Assembly: GCA_021802115.1 (NCBI GenBank)
Contig: JAKABA010000001.1
Location: 62,001 to 126,000, forward strand
Length of the DNA stretch: 64,000 nucleotides
Origin: a bacterium
Lineage (GTDB): Bacteria; Chloroflexota; Dormibacteria; UBA8260; Bog-877
Direction: 5' to 3'
Shown: one piece after another, positions 52,817 to 62,912 of the stretch
Layout of the letters: each line of letters opens with the position of its first letter
How positions within the stretch are numbered: position 1 is the first letter of the stretch
Notes under the pieces: model-generated
The model's database searches: none
The model's input: only the letters and a program-made list of their open reading frames with translations
Told to the model about the DNA's origin: nothing
Position numbers and translations under genes: made by a program

Positions 52817-53248
52817 TGAAGTTCCTCCACATCCGTTTGATGAACTGGTCCTCTCCTCGACTAGCTGGGCCCGGGCCCGTCCCCAGCTGGCTACGCCCGG
52901 TCCGCGCGACGGCGCCGAGTCGGGGCCGCGAGCCCGGTCTCCGCCGTACCTAGGCTCCGATCTCAGGATAGCGCGGGCCGCCCGGGATCGTGGGTGCGAT
53001 TGAGGAGGTCGGCCCCTCGACGGCTCGCGCCCAGATGGGCTGGGGCGAAGCCGGCGGCTGACGTGGCGGTGACCAGGAGGCACGCAGATGGCTGGCGGCC
53101 TGCCCGCGTCAGGCAGGCTCGCCGAGAGCTGGACCGATTCAACACGCGAAGCAGCCTGGGGTCGGTTCGCGCCCCATCTGGGCGCGGTGAGGGGACGCCC
53201 CGGCGGCGAGGCCCGGTCTGACTTTCGCACTGAACATGTGGAGAAGCT
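52817..53248. other. Divergent promoter region between ugd and the GH26 gene
   Basis: About 430 bases, Arg/Pro-rich in every frame with no credible gene. Presumably holds promoters for both directions; no specific box recognised. Confidence 0.4.
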
Positions 53249-54685
53249 GTGACGCGAGACCGCGATTGGAGACCCTCAACCTATGCTCCGGCCATCGTGC
53301 TTCACCAGTTCCGCTTTGGCCTCCTTGCCGCCTCGCTCGTGGGCCTGGTGGTAGCCACGGCACCGACCGCGTTCCGGCCGACGGGTCAAGGTGCGGCCCC
53401 AGCCCGCTCGAGCGCGGGGCTTGCCACCTCGGGCCGCGGGCCCGCCGGGCAAGGGACCGTCGCCCTGCCAGGCTCGGGTGGAAACGGCGGGACGTCCAAT
53501 GGCTCTGGGGCCCTCGGCTTGGCACCTTCGGGCACGGCGGCCGGGCAGCGGAGTGTGCTCGCGGATCCACTGACCCGGACCGGTTCCACCCCAGCTGACG
53601 CCGCTTACCCCCGCCACACTCCTGACCCGAGTTCAAGCCCAGGTCGAACTCCGGGGCCCTCCGCCGCACCCAGCCCCACACCGCTGCCGACGGTCTCAGG
53701 TGCCAGTCCGACACCCAGCCCCACTCCGACGGTGAGCCCGACGCCGACGGCGAGCTCCAGCCCCACGCCTGCGCAGGCCGTGCCAGGTCACATCGCTCTC
53801 GGCTTCGCCGTCTGGGACCCCACCTATCCAACCAGCGGCAACCAGTTCCAGAACTACCAGGCCGCGGTCGGTAGCACGCCCAACTTCGTGGAGTTCTATC
53901 AAGACCCTTGGCAGTGTGGTGGGCAGACCGGGGAGCCCCTCTTCTGGGGCAACGAGGAGCAGCTGCTCACCTCAGATCACCTGACCCCGGTGATCTCCTG
54001 GGGCACCAACTCGATTCCTCTGACCTACATCCTCGGCGGCGGTTGCAACGCCTATATCGATCAATCCGCGGCTGCGGCCAAGACTTGGCCGGGGTCGGTT
54101 TACATCCGCTTGGACTGGGAGATGAATGGCTCGTGGTCAGCCTGGAACCCGGCCAAGCAGGGTGTTTCCGATGCCACCTTCGTGCAATTCTGGCAGTACG
54201 TCGTCAACCGCTTCGCGGCGGACGGGGTGACCAATGTGAAATGGGTGTGGGCTCCCAACATCGACCAGAACGGCAGTCGGCCCTTTGGGGCCTACTACCC
54301 CGGCAACAGCTACGTCAACATGGTCGGCCTGGACGGCTACAACTACGCGTGGGCGCAGGGTGACGCCTGGCAGACATTCGCACAACTCTTCCAGGCCAGC
54401 TACAACGAGATGCTGTCGGTGGCGCCCGGTAAGCAGATCATGATCAGTGAGGTGTCCAGCGTGGAGGCGAATTCCGCCGAGGCGGCCACCGGGGTCAGCA
54501 AGGCGGGCTGGATCCAGCAAATGGCGGCCTACATCCCTGCCAGCATGCCCCAGGTGACAGCCCTGTGTTGGTTCGACCAGCCCACCGGTGGCATCAACTA
54601 CAGCGTCAACTCCTCGGCCACAGCTCTGGCCGCCTGGGACAAGTACATCGTCGGCGCCTCCGACTATCAGGGACGACTGCCCTAA
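53249..54685 (+). CDS. Secreted GH26-like glycoside hydrolase (beta-mannanase/endoglycanase type)
   Basis: A 478-residue exported enzyme. An N-terminal hydrophobic segment (FRFGLLAASLVGLVVATAPTA) is followed by a ~130-residue Ser/Thr/Pro linker and a TIM-barrel domain. The acid/base Glu is in YIRLDWEMNGSWSAW (~290) and the nucleophile Glu in MISEVSSVE (~400); NVKWVWAPNIDQNG is typical of GH26. It probably cuts or edits the polysaccharide made by the neighbouring genes. GTG start at 53249 with GAGAAG upstream. It ends two bases before the stop of the convergent ATP-grasp gene. Confidence 0.83.
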   Translation: MTRDRDWRPSTYAPAIVLHQFRFGLLAASLVGLVVATAPTAFRPTGQGAAPARSSAGLATSGRGPAGQGTVALPGSGGNGGTSNGSGALGLAPSGTAAGQRSVLADPLTRTGSTPADAAYPRHTPDPSSSPGRTPGPSAAPSPTPLPTVSGASPTPSPTPTVSPTPTASSSPTPAQAVPGHIALGFAVWDPTYPTSGNQFQNYQAAVGSTPNFVEFYQDPWQCGGQTGEPLFWGNEEQLLTSDHLTPVISWGTNSIPLTYILGGGCNAYIDQSAAAAKTWPGSVYIRLDWEMNGSWSAWNPAKQGVSDATFVQFWQYVVNRFAADGVTNVKWVWAPNIDQNGSRPFGAYYPGNSYVNMVGLDGYNYAWAQGDAWQTFAQLFQASYNEMLSVAPGKQIMISEVSSVEANSAEAATGVSKAGWIQQMAAYIPASMPQVTALCWFDQPTGGINYSVNSSATALAAWDKYIVGASDYQGRLP

Positions 54686-54687
54686 GG

Positions 54688-55941
54688 TCAGCCGACTGGC
54701 GCGCCCTCCCCAGGTTGGGTGGCCGTGGGGGCAGGCAGCTTCCAGAGATCTCCCAGCTCGGAGTCGAGCCGGCGGGGCCAAAAGCGGGCCAGCCCGCCCC
54801 CAGGATAGGGGGTCAGCTCACCCACGAAAACCTCCTCGCCGATGCTGTAGAGGTCCACTCTCACGAAGTCGAAGCTGCCCGCCATCAGCCTGGCCGCGGC
54901 CAGCATCTTGGGCAGACTCGGGGGCCGCGGTTCAATTTCGGCGAGCGGTCGAATGCGCCAGCCGACTCCTAGCTGGGCGGTCAGAGGTTGCCAGTCCGGA
55001 GTGTAGAACCGTCGGCAGTGGCGGACGAAGCGATCGCGCTCCACTGAGATCAGCCTGGGCTCGCCGTGAAAGACGAAGACCTTGTAGTCGGCTGGGGGTG
55101 TGGCTTCCGCCCCGACCATCTCTTCCACCAGCAGCAGCCGTCTCGCCCTGGTGTACGCCCACTCCCCTTTGCGCGCCTCAGCCGACTCCCCGGCCCAGTG
55201 CCTGGTCCGGCTCCGCAGCTCCTCGATGTCGCGGACCGGGCCGTTGCCGAGATAGATCAGCCCGCAGCCGTGATTGGGCTTGAGCACCCACCTCTCCGGC
55301 AGGCGCAGGCCAGCTAGCTCCGCCACATCCACTCCCTGCCAGATGGTCTTGGGGGCCCTCAGGCCAAGACGCTGCGCCCTATCCTTGGCCGCCAACTTGT
55401 CGCACGCGGTTGCCAGCAGAGGCCGACGGTCATACAGCAAGCGCCAGTTGACCTTTTCGCTGAAGGTGCGTGGGTGTCGGAAGTGGCCGACCCGATGCTG
55501 GCAGATGATGAACAAGATCTGGCGTCGGGCATACGTGGGGAGGAGGTCCACTCCGGACAGAAGCGTTCGGGAAATGGTGCCCCTCAGGCTCTGGGACAAG
55601 CTCCCAGCTCGATGCGCTGACTCGGGCCGCCTGCCGACATCTGCCGGCGGTGGGGTGCCCAACCCGATCTCCCCGCTGATGGCGTTGACCGGTCTGGCCG
55701 CAGCCGAGTGGGCCAACTGCGGCTGTCCCAACGGCTCCCGCTGAGTCGGCTCCTGGGTCAACGGCCCGTCGAAATGACTCCTAGGCACGCCGGGGCCCCT
55801 GAGCATGTGAAGGGGAGTTGCGCAGCGCTTCCAGGGGCCGCGCCACCAGTCGCACCACCCTTGAGCTCGGTTGGCCCATGGGAAGCTCCGGGGCCCCCTG
55901 ATGGGCCCCTTCTGCAATGTTAGCGTTGCCCATCTGGCCAA
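54688..55941 (-). CDS. TupA-like ATP-grasp ligase, copy 1
   Basis: A TupA-family ATP-grasp protein (teichuronopeptide biosynthesis type). Conserved blocks: QHRVGHFRHPRTFSEKVNWR, CDKLAAKDRAQRLGL, RWVLKPNHGCGLIYLG (ATP-binding Lys/Asn), LLLVEEMVG, DYKVFVFHGEPRL, FDFVRVDLYSIGEEVFVGELTPYPGGG (metal-binding Glu). The family is thought to form amide bonds, for example amino acids on glucuronic acid. Homology begins near residue 110, so the real start is probably well downstream of 55941; ATG 55803 is one candidate. It is paralogous to the gene at 56251. Confidence 0.82.
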   Translation of the reverse strand: MARWATLTLQKGPIRGPRSFPWANRAQGWCDWWRGPWKRCATPLHMLRGPGVPRSHFDGPLTQEPTQREPLGQPQLAHSAAARPVNAISGEIGLGTPPPADVGRRPESAHRAGSLSQSLRGTISRTLLSGVDLLPTYARRQILFIICQHRVGHFRHPRTFSEKVNWRLLYDRRPLLATACDKLAAKDRAQRLGLRAPKTIWQGVDVAELAGLRLPERWVLKPNHGCGLIYLGNGPVRDIEELRSRTRHWAGESAEARKGEWAYTRARRLLLVEEMVGAEATPPADYKVFVFHGEPRLISVERDRFVRHCRRFYTPDWQPLTAQLGVGWRIRPLAEIEPRPPSLPKMLAAARLMAGSFDFVRVDLYSIGEEVFVGELTPYPGGGLARFWPRRLDSELGDLWKLPAPTATQPGEGAPVG

Positions 55942-56250
55942 TATAACCAGGTGGCCTACCCGAGGCGCGAGTTCGCCGGAGTAAGACGCCCGCCCGGTCG
56001 GTTACCTTGTCGAGCGAGCTTCGTGCGGAAAACGGTACCGAGCGCCCTACTATGCCATGGGAGCTACCACTGGGAGGCTTGGCTTGACTGCTCTGGACAC
56101 TCGCCCGCAGCGCGGTGGCTCTTGGCCGCCCGCTGCTTCGGGAAGGCCCAAAAGCGACGACAGGAGACGGGTCTGCGGCCGCCAACCAGGCCGTGTCGAG
56201 CTCAGGCCCGAGTCGAGATCTGATCGACCTTCGTCCGGGTCCAGCATGAA
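55942..56250. other. Region between the two divergent TupA-like genes
   Basis: 309 bases (longer if the start of the left gene is internal). No gene, RNA or clear regulatory element recognised. Confidence 0.4.
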
Positions 56251-57192
56251 TTGGACCAGACGTCGTTCCACCCGGAGTTGCTGAGGGTATCCGTTCGGCA
56301 AAGGTTGGCGCCCCTGCCGCTGGGCGTGCTTGCCTGCCTGCCTTTGCCGGCTCGCCGCCAGCTTCTCTACCTCATCTTTCAGCACCGGGTCGGGAACTTT
56401 CGCCACCCCACCACCTTCACCGAAAAGGTCAATTGGCGCATCCTTCATGATCGCCGCCCCCTGATCGGGCAGGCCTGTGACAAGCTCTGGGTAAAGGACC
56501 GGGCCCGCGAGTTGGGGCTGGCCGCGGCCGAGACCATCTGGAGCGGCCTGGCGCTGACCGAACTGCTGACCGCCGATCTCCCCTCGCGCTGGGTCCTCAA
56601 GCCCAACCACCGCAGCGGCTCCATTCACTTCGGGAGTGGCAGGCCGGCGTCTGTCGACGACCTGATCCGGATGGCTCGGGGCTGGCTCGACCACGACGAC
56701 GAATTGAGAAAGGGCGAATGGGGTTACTCCGCGGCCCGCCGCCTGCTGTTGGTCGAGCCGCTCCTCGGCGGCGGTCCCCAACCTCCGGTCGATTACAAGA
56801 TCTTCGTATTCAACGGCACGCCCGCTCTCGTGCAGATCGACAGCGACCGTTTCATCGGCCACCGCCGACGCTTGTACACTGGCGCCTTCCAGCCGCTCGA
56901 GACCCGGCTGGAGTATCCGCTGGCGGACGTGATCCAACCGCCCGCCATCTGGGAGCAGATGGTGGATGCGGCTCGTCGGCTCTCAAGTGGATACGACTTC
57001 GTTCGGGTCGATCTCTACGATGTCAACGGGGTGGTCTACGTGGGGGAGCTGGCGGTCTACCCAAGCGGTGGCCTAGGGCGCTTCGTCCCCCGCCGGCTCG
57101 ACCGCCAGCTAGGGGCCTGGTGGGAACTGCCGCCGATCCCCCAGGAGGTGCCGGGGCCGCCACCCCGACATGGATCGAAAGGTCCGCTCTGA
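56251..57192 (+). CDS. TupA-like ATP-grasp ligase, copy 2
   Basis: A 313-residue TupA-like ATP-grasp protein matching copy 1 in order and spacing of motifs: FQHRVGNFRHPTTFTEKVNWR, CDKLWVKDRARELGL, RWVLKPNHRSGSIHFG, LLLVEPLLGG, DYKIFVFNGTPAL, YDFVRVDLYDVNGVVYVGELAVYPSGG. TTG at 56251 is the apparent start. The pair may add two different amino acids, or act on alternate sugars. Confidence 0.85.
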   Translation: MDQTSFHPELLRVSVRQRLAPLPLGVLACLPLPARRQLLYLIFQHRVGNFRHPTTFTEKVNWRILHDRRPLIGQACDKLWVKDRARELGLAAAETIWSGLALTELLTADLPSRWVLKPNHRSGSIHFGSGRPASVDDLIRMARGWLDHDDELRKGEWGYSAARRLLLVEPLLGGGPQPPVDYKIFVFNGTPALVQIDSDRFIGHRRRLYTGAFQPLETRLEYPLADVIQPPAIWEQMVDAARRLSSGYDFVRVDLYDVNGVVYVGELAVYPSGGLGRFVPRRLDRQLGAWWELPPIPQEVPGPPPRHGSKGPL

Positions 57193-57324
57193 CCGGGCCT
57201 GTCGGGGGCGGCACCGGGCGCTGCGCAGAGCCCCCGGGGACCAAGTCGGTCCACTTCCCCCTGTGACGCCGGTCCTGGCGGCCCGCGCGGCGGCCCGCGC
57301 CCGGACAGGTAGGATCGTCGGGTC

Positions 57325-58863
57325 TTGAAGGGGCTCAGGCGGCGGCAGCTCGCGACCAGCCTGGCCCTGACCAGCTTGGCGACGGCCGCCCTTTGGGCTC
57401 TCACCCTTGGCCCGCTCGCCCACCGGGTCGCCACCCGCGACGCGGCGCCCGCGGGCCTGGCCACTCGCGCGGATAGGTCGTTCTACCGGGCCGAGATGGC
57501 AGCGATTCCTCATCTGCACCTGATCAACTACTTCCCGGCCCGGAACTCGTGGGCGAAGATGTGGAGCGATTGGCGGCCCCAGGCGGTGAGCCTCGATATG
57601 GCCAGGATCGCGGGCCTTCATGGCAACGCGGTGCGCATCATCATCAACAGCAATGCCTTCGGATTCCCCGAGCCGCGACCGAACATGGTCCGCGAGCTGG
57701 GGCAGGCCGTGAAGCTCGCCCGCAGCCACGGCCTGCGCGTGCAATTGACACTGTTCGACCAGTTCTCCAGGTGGGGCGATATCACCGGCAGCCGAGCCTG
57801 GGCGCGCTCGATCCTGCAGCCTTACCGCGCGGATCCGGAAATTGCCTTCATCGAGCTTCGCAATGAACTGGACACCAGCTCCTCCCCGCAGATGAGGTGG
57901 GCGGCGGCTCTCATGCCGACCGTCCACAGTCTCGGCCGGGGCGTCCCGGTCACCATCTCTGTGACGGCTGGCCTGGCGACACTCCGGCGGGGCCTGGCCA
58001 GCTCCCCACCCAGCTTCTACGATCTCCACTACTACGGCGAAGCCGGGCTGGCCGAGAGAACATTCGCCACTGCCCAGGCGGCGGTGGCGCCCGCCCTGCT
58101 CTTCATCGGCGAGTTTGGCTTCTCGACCTGGACCGGCAACACCTCGGTCCCGGGGCTGCCGGCGTCGACCCTCGCCATGCAGGCCTACCAGGATTACTAC
58201 TACCGAACGATCGAATTGGCCACCAGGGTGCTCGGGCTTCCAGCCGCCGCGCCCTGGACGCTCAACGATCTCACCGTCGCCGGAGCTCCTCCCCAGCCCT
58301 CACCGGCTCAGTTCCACTTCGGCATATACCAGCTGGATGGGCGGCCGAAGCCGGTGGCGGCCACCCTGCGTCGCTTCTTCAGCGCTGGCTCAGTCAGCCT
58401 CAGCTTCAACGGCAACTTCACGGCCGGGACTTCCGGCAACGGCCTCAGTCTGCCGGACATCTGGCAGAGGTGGTTGCCCGCCCAGGGCCACTTTGATTGG
58501 CGGCTGCACGGTGGGTATTCAGGCGGCGGGCAGGTGGCTCTCAGCGCCACCTCCAGTGGCTGTCCCGGCTTCGAGGTTACCCCGGTGGATGGGTTCGTTC
58601 AAGGTGGAGTGAGAGTGGCTGCGGCTGCCTTCGCGAGAGCCCAAGGTGCCATCGGACCCACCAGCGTCTCACTGGCCTGGTTCAACGCCCACGGCGTCTA
58701 CATGAGTCAGGCCGAGTCGCCTCTCTTGAAGCCAGGGGGTGGCACCTGGACTCGGCTCCAGGCGTCCGGGGCGGCCCCGGTGGGGGCCGCGTTCGTGGAC
58801 GTCTTCCTTAGGTCGTGCGCCAGCGCGGGCCGGGTGTGGTTCAGCGACGTCAGCTTCTCTTGA
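57325..58863 (+). CDS. Secreted GH5-like glycoside hydrolase with C-terminal beta-sandwich domain
   Basis: A 512-residue protein beginning at TTG 57325 with a basic N-terminus and signal-type helix (LATSLALTSLATAALWALTLGPLA). The TIM barrel spans ~55-350: acid/base Glu in FIELRNELDTSSS (~180), YDLHYYGEAGL, nucleophile Glu in LLFIGEFGFSTW (~263). The C-terminal ~150 residues resemble a carbohydrate-binding beta-sandwich (WFNAHGVYMSQAESPLL, GRVWFSDVSF). It probably trims or releases the exopolysaccharide. The exact GH subfamily is not certain. Confidence 0.78.
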   Translation: MKGLRRRQLATSLALTSLATAALWALTLGPLAHRVATRDAAPAGLATRADRSFYRAEMAAIPHLHLINYFPARNSWAKMWSDWRPQAVSLDMARIAGLHGNAVRIIINSNAFGFPEPRPNMVRELGQAVKLARSHGLRVQLTLFDQFSRWGDITGSRAWARSILQPYRADPEIAFIELRNELDTSSSPQMRWAAALMPTVHSLGRGVPVTISVTAGLATLRRGLASSPPSFYDLHYYGEAGLAERTFATAQAAVAPALLFIGEFGFSTWTGNTSVPGLPASTLAMQAYQDYYYRTIELATRVLGLPAAAPWTLNDLTVAGAPPQPSPAQFHFGIYQLDGRPKPVAATLRRFFSAGSVSLSFNGNFTAGTSGNGLSLPDIWQRWLPAQGHFDWRLHGGYSGGGQVALSATSSGCPGFEVTPVDGFVQGGVRVAAAAFARAQGAIGPTSVSLAWFNAHGVYMSQAESPLLKPGGGTWTRLQASGAAPVGAAFVDVFLRSCASAGRVWFSDVSFS

Positions 58864-58930
58864 CCGGTCGCGGCCCAGCCGTTGCTCTCAGGCGCCGATA
58901 ACTGCTGCCACGGTGATTGGCCAGATGTGC

Positions 58931-59674
58931 TCACCCCGGCAGCCCCAGCCACACCTCGCGATAGGGAATGGTGGAGGTGGCGCGATAGAGGAGCACCTCA
59001 ATCCTGGCCCCCGTCTTGACCAGCCGCACGTCTCGGGTCCAGGTGGCGCCCGGTCGCAGCTGGAACTCGTAGTGGGCCAAGATGCTGGCGCCGGCTCTGA
59101 GCACCACTGAGAACCTGGCGGTGGCCGGTTCGATGCTGTGCACTCCGATCACGGCGGTGGCGCCGGAAGAGCGCGGGAGCGCCCACAGCTGGACGTATCC
59201 TGTGCCCGCGGAAGCCTGGCCCCCCACTACCGCGAACACCAGCGCCAATGCCATCAATGCCCCACCCACTAGGCCGAATAGCAACTGCCGCGAGGGGCTT
59301 GGCAGCGTCGGCCCTGCCTGGTCAGCAAGTCGCCGCTGACGGCACCAGGCGACGGCGCCGGCGAGGACCGTGACAGTACCCAGCAAGATGGCCCAGGTCT
59401 TGGCCGTGAGGCCGGCCGGGGTGAGGTTGAGGAGCACGCCGCCCAGCACATCGGCGCTGAGCCCAAACGCCAGGGTGAGGACCAAGCGTCGAACCGCGCC
59501 GACTCGGCCGGCGATAAGCGCCCTGCCCAGCTCGAGGCCGGGCAGAACCAGAGCCAGTAGGATGCCGGCCGGGAGCCGCAGGAGTTCGCCCCCAGCGCCG
59601 ACAGCCGCCCATGCTGAAAACACCGCCAGCAGCCCGGCGGCGGGGTCCAGCCAGGGGCGGTTACGGAATCGCAC
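58931..59674 (-). CDS. DUF1616-like membrane protein
   Basis: A 247-residue protein with four hydrophobic segments in the N-terminal 165 residues and a beta-rich external C-terminal domain (FSVVLRAGASILAHYEFQLRPGATW, IEVLLYRATSTIPYREVWLGLPG). Layout and the LRLPAGILLALVLPGLELGRAL start match DUF1616 proteins common in polysaccharide and archaeal surface-glycan loci. Function unknown. It overlaps the upstream gene by 14 bases. Confidence 0.72.
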   Translation of the reverse strand: MRFRNRPWLDPAAGLLAVFSAWAAVGAGGELLRLPAGILLALVLPGLELGRALIAGRVGAVRRLVLTLAFGLSADVLGGVLLNLTPAGLTAKTWAILLGTVTVLAGAVAWCRQRRLADQAGPTLPSPSRQLLFGLVGGALMALALVFAVVGGQASAGTGYVQLWALPRSSGATAVIGVHSIEPATARFSVVLRAGASILAHYEFQLRPGATWTRDVRLVKTGARIEVLLYRATSTIPYREVWLGLPG

Positions 59675-61631
59675 CGGTCACCTCATAGATCTGGATGGTG
59701 CCGCTGTCGTAGACCCGGGAGAGGAAGCCCAGCTTGGTGAACTTGCTGAGATCCGCAGCGGCCAGGACTTTCGTCTGCGTGGGGGCGCCCTGGCCGAAGA
59801 AATTGGCGCCCAGGGGCAGCCCGCGGGCCAGGCGCTGGTTGACCTCGATGTACCGGATATGGCCCCGTTGCAGGGTGAGGTCACCGAGCTTGCCCAATGC
59901 GGGGTAGATAAATATGGGCCACGCCGGCACCGGCCCAGCGGCCGAGGTCACCGGGTTCTGCTGCCCTAGCGATCCGAGCAGGAGTGCGTCCGTGCCGTCT
60001 GTGGCCACCACTTGGTGTGGGCCGAGATGGCCAAGCATCCAAGCCGCGGCGGCGTTGGCCTGGGGGTCGGTGACCGCCGGGACCTTGGTGGCCGCTGGTG
60101 GGGATGGCAGTTGCAAATAGAAGGTCCAGCCCAGCACCGCGCCGCCGATGAAGACGCCGCTGAGAGCTGCCGCCGCCAGGCCCCGACGGAGCAGTCGGTG
60201 ATGGCCCTCGCGGACCAGCCACACCACGGCCAGGGATACCACCGGTGCCAGCCCCAGAAAGACGAACTCCACGGCGCGGTCCCCGGTCTCGACGCCCTGC
60301 GGGGCAAGGTGGAGGAGCAAAGTGGCCGGATAGACGATCGCCACCAGGGCGAGGGTGAGCATGAGGGCATTGCGCCGATAGTCTCGCCACACAATGAAAA
60401 GGCCGAAGGGCAGGGCCACGATCAGGAGGAGAGCGGCGCCGAAGCCGGTCAGGCGCTGCCACAGTGGGGCGACAACACCGCCGGACACAAACAGGTGCCG
60501 CGAGGCAAGGCCGCCGGTGAGGACCCTGAAAACGCTCGTGAGGGCGTTGCCGAGCTGGCTTCCAAGGTACTGGGGAGTGTCCGGCGCCACCCACCTGACC
60601 CAAATGAGGACCGCTGCCGCTCCAACCAGGGGGGGAGCCCAACTGCCACCCAGAGTTGCCCGCACGTCCAGCCGACGCAGCAGGACCGAGACCAACCACC
60701 AGCCTCCGAGCAGGCCCAAGAAGATGTAAACGGAGACGTGGTGCGAGGGGACGGCCGCCACCAGTGCCACCACCGCCCCCACCAGCCAGGCGATTCCGTG
60801 GGCGCCAGCTCGCAGGCCGGAGGATGTGATCTGGTCCCGCCCATGGGCGACCTCGACCACCAGCAGCAGGGCTGCCAGCTCCAGCGGGAGCGCGAACGAC
60901 TCGTACGAGAACTGGCTGTCCCAGTAGAGATAGTGGGGGTTGGCCAGGTACACGAGGCAGGCGAGGGCGGCCAACCGAGACGATCCCGTGACGCGCTCGA
61001 AGACCAGGAAGAGGCAGGCGATGGCCAGCAGGTGCCCCACTCCAATTACCAAAAGACCTGCCGGGAACAGGCCAAGGCCGCTCACCTCCATGAGGCCGGT
61101 CGTGGCGAGCTGCATGCCCGGGTACTGGGCGCTGATCGGTAGCAGTGGATTGAAGCCGAACAGGTGACCGCTGCGGAGGATATCGATCGCGGTCCGCATC
61201 TGCATGAACTCGTCAGTGAATGTGAACGCGCCCGGGCTGCGGATGATCTTCACCAGATAGAGCGACATTGCCAGGAGCACGACCAGGTAGATCCGCTCCC
61301 GTCGCGAGGCCCGGTCGCCCAGCAGCCGGAAGGCGAAGGTGGCCATGAGACCGGCCAGCGAGGCCCAGAAGGCCGCCGAACTCCAGCCCGAGCCCCTCAG
61401 GGCCGCGTCATCGGCGATGGCGATTGCGCAGAGACAGATGCCGGCCACCAGGGTGAGTTCCCCAGCCCGAGAGGAGGGGGGTCTGCGGCTGGGAGGCGCT
61501 GGCAGCCCGATCGGAGGCGCGACGGGTGGGCCAGTTGCACCCTCCAAGCCGTTTGAGACTGGGCGCCTACGGCGCTCTGGGAGAGTTCCGGTCCGGCCCC
61601 GAGATCGGCGCCCCGGGTATCTCCTGGTCAT
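59661..61631 (-). CDS. Large polytopic membrane protein, GT-C/GT39-like
   Basis: A 656-residue protein with about 12 hydrophobic segments and a C-terminal soluble domain (~150 residues). The first external loop holds FTFTDEFMQMRTAIDILRSGHLFGFNPLL, with an acidic D-E pair as in GT-C catalytic loops, and SAQYPGMQLATTGL. The C-terminal domain (AAAWMLGHLGPHQVVATDGTDALLLG) is like those of surface-glycan transferases. Probably transfers or polymerises lipid-linked sugars in the same pathway. The N-terminal ~50 residues are Arg/Pro-rich, so the start may be internal. Confidence 0.68.
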   Translation of the reverse strand: MTRRYPGRRSRGRTGTLPERRRRPVSNGLEGATGPPVAPPIGLPAPPSRRPPSSRAGELTLVAGICLCAIAIADDAALRGSGWSSAAFWASLAGLMATFAFRLLGDRASRRERIYLVVLLAMSLYLVKIIRSPGAFTFTDEFMQMRTAIDILRSGHLFGFNPLLPISAQYPGMQLATTGLMEVSGLGLFPAGLLVIGVGHLLAIACLFLVFERVTGSSRLAALACLVYLANPHYLYWDSQFSYESFALPLELAALLLVVEVAHGRDQITSSGLRAGAHGIAWLVGAVVALVAAVPSHHVSVYIFLGLLGGWWLVSVLLRRLDVRATLGGSWAPPLVGAAAVLIWVRWVAPDTPQYLGSQLGNALTSVFRVLTGGLASRHLFVSGGVVAPLWQRLTGFGAALLLIVALPFGLFIVWRDYRRNALMLTLALVAIVYPATLLLHLAPQGVETGDRAVEFVFLGLAPVVSLAVVWLVREGHHRLLRRGLAAAALSGVFIGGAVLGWTFYLQLPSPPAATKVPAVTDPQANAAAAWMLGHLGPHQVVATDGTDALLLGSLGQQNPVTSAAGPVPAWPIFIYPALGKLGDLTLQRGHIRYIEVNQRLARGLPLGANFFGQGAPTQTKVLAAADLSKFTKLGFLSRVYDSGTIQIYEVTGAIP

Positions 61632-61706
61632 CGCCCCGGGGCCAGCGGCGCCGAGCCGCCGGGGAGCCGGGGCAGTTGGCCGCGGATGCTTTCACTGGGC
61701 ACGCGA

Positions 61707-62912
61707 TCAATCCCTGCCTGCGGGCGCCAGCAACAGGTGCCCCAGCGCTGTTGCCACCTGGGCGGCGACGCTGCGGCGGCGGGACGAGGCCAGCGCCGCC
61801 GCCACGAAGGCCTCGAACTCGATGGCGAACTGCTCGTCCGACCGCTTGGCGGCGAGCTCGGCTCCCAGCTTGCCCATCGTCTCACGGCGGTCCGGGTCCG
61901 CGGCCAGGGCTGCCATGCTGAGCTCCAGGGCCCTCGAGTCGCCGGGAGGGACGATGAAACCGGCTTGACCATCCGGCAGCCGAGACTGAATCTCTCCGGC
62001 GGCGGCGGAAGATATCACTGGCTTGGCGGCCAACATGGCCTCCTCCACCACCAGCCCGTGCGGGTCCCCCAGGGTGGGGAAGACGACCACATCCGCCAGG
62101 GCGTAGTAGCCGGGCAGGAGGTCAGGCTGGATGAACCCGGCGAACACCACTCCTGGCATGGCCGCGGCCTGGGATCGGTAGAAGGCTTCGTCTACCCCGT
62201 CGCCGACCAGCAGCAGGCAGACGTCGGGATTGGTTGCGCGCAGACTCCGATAGGCGGCCAGCAGATGGTCGAGGCCCTTGCCGCGCCAGAGGCGGCCCAC
62301 GTAGAGAAAAACGCACCCTGTCAGCCCGAGTCGCTGGCGCTCCTGCTGGCGCCGCTCCGGCGCCAGCTCCTGGGCCCGGCCGTAGCGAGGCACCGAAATG
62401 GATCGGGCCACCTGCCAGCTGCGATCACCGGGTAGGCCATAGCGCTGGGCCATGTCGCCGGCCTCTGGGCCGGACACTTCGGCGCCGTCCACGGCACGGA
62501 AGAGAAAGTGTTTGCCCGCCTCACGCCACCAGGTGCGCTGGCTCCAAGCGTCATAGTTTGGCAGCACCAGAAACGCTAGCCGGCTCGCGGCCGCCCTCCC
62601 GGCCAGCGCTCCGAGAGCGAGATTAGCTCGATCGTACTCCAGGATGAAGAGGTCTGGCCTCGCCCGACGCAGCTCCCCGAGCGGGACGCGCAGGCCGCCG
62701 ACCGCTCGGCGGCGGGCGATGTAGCGGGCCGGAAACTCCCACTGGGATGGGTCCACGCTCCAGCTTCGGTCGGATTCCCGGACCACGCTGAACCACACCT
62801 CCAAATCGAGGTTGCCGCGCCGTGCCACCGCATTCATCCGGGTGACGTAGTACGGCGTTGGTTGACGCAGCCAGTAGACGACCCGGGGGCGTGAGGCTAG
62901 CTCCGCCGTCAT
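61707..62912 (-). CDS. GT4-family glycosyltransferase
   Basis: A 401-residue GT-B enzyme. Residues ~210-225 read VFLYVGRLWRGKGLDHLL (donor-domain start), and the nucleotide-sugar motif is VVFPTLGDPHGLVVEEAML, with the retaining GT4 E-x7-E-like acidic spacing shifted by DPHG. It adds a sugar to the polysaccharide or lipid-linked intermediate in the cytosol. Its ATG overlaps the stop of the neighbouring GT4 gene (ATGA), so the two are co-translated. Confidence 0.9.
   Translation of the reverse strand: MTAELASRPRVVYWLRQPTPYYVTRMNAVARRGNLDLEVWFSVVRESDRSWSVDPSQWEFPARYIARRRAVGGLRVPLGELRRARPDLFILEYDRANLALGALAGRAAASRLAFLVLPNYDAWSQRTWWREAGKHFLFRAVDGAEVSGPEAGDMAQRYGLPGDRSWQVARSISVPRYGRAQELAPERRQQERQRLGLTGCVFLYVGRLWRGKGLDHLLAAYRSLRATNPDVCLLLVGDGVDEAFYRSQAAAMPGVVFAGFIQPDLLPGYYALADVVVFPTLGDPHGLVVEEAMLAAKPVISSAAAGEIQSRLPDGQAGFIVPPGDSRALELSMAALAADPDRRETMGKLGAELAAKRSDEQFAIEFEAFVAAALASSRRRSVAAQVATALGHLLLAPAGRD

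Noticed and set aside
53249..53700. The Ser/Thr/Pro-rich stretch of the GH26 protein as a separate gene or frameshift
   Set aside because: It is continuous in frame with the signal segment and the catalytic domain and is a normal secreted-enzyme linker.
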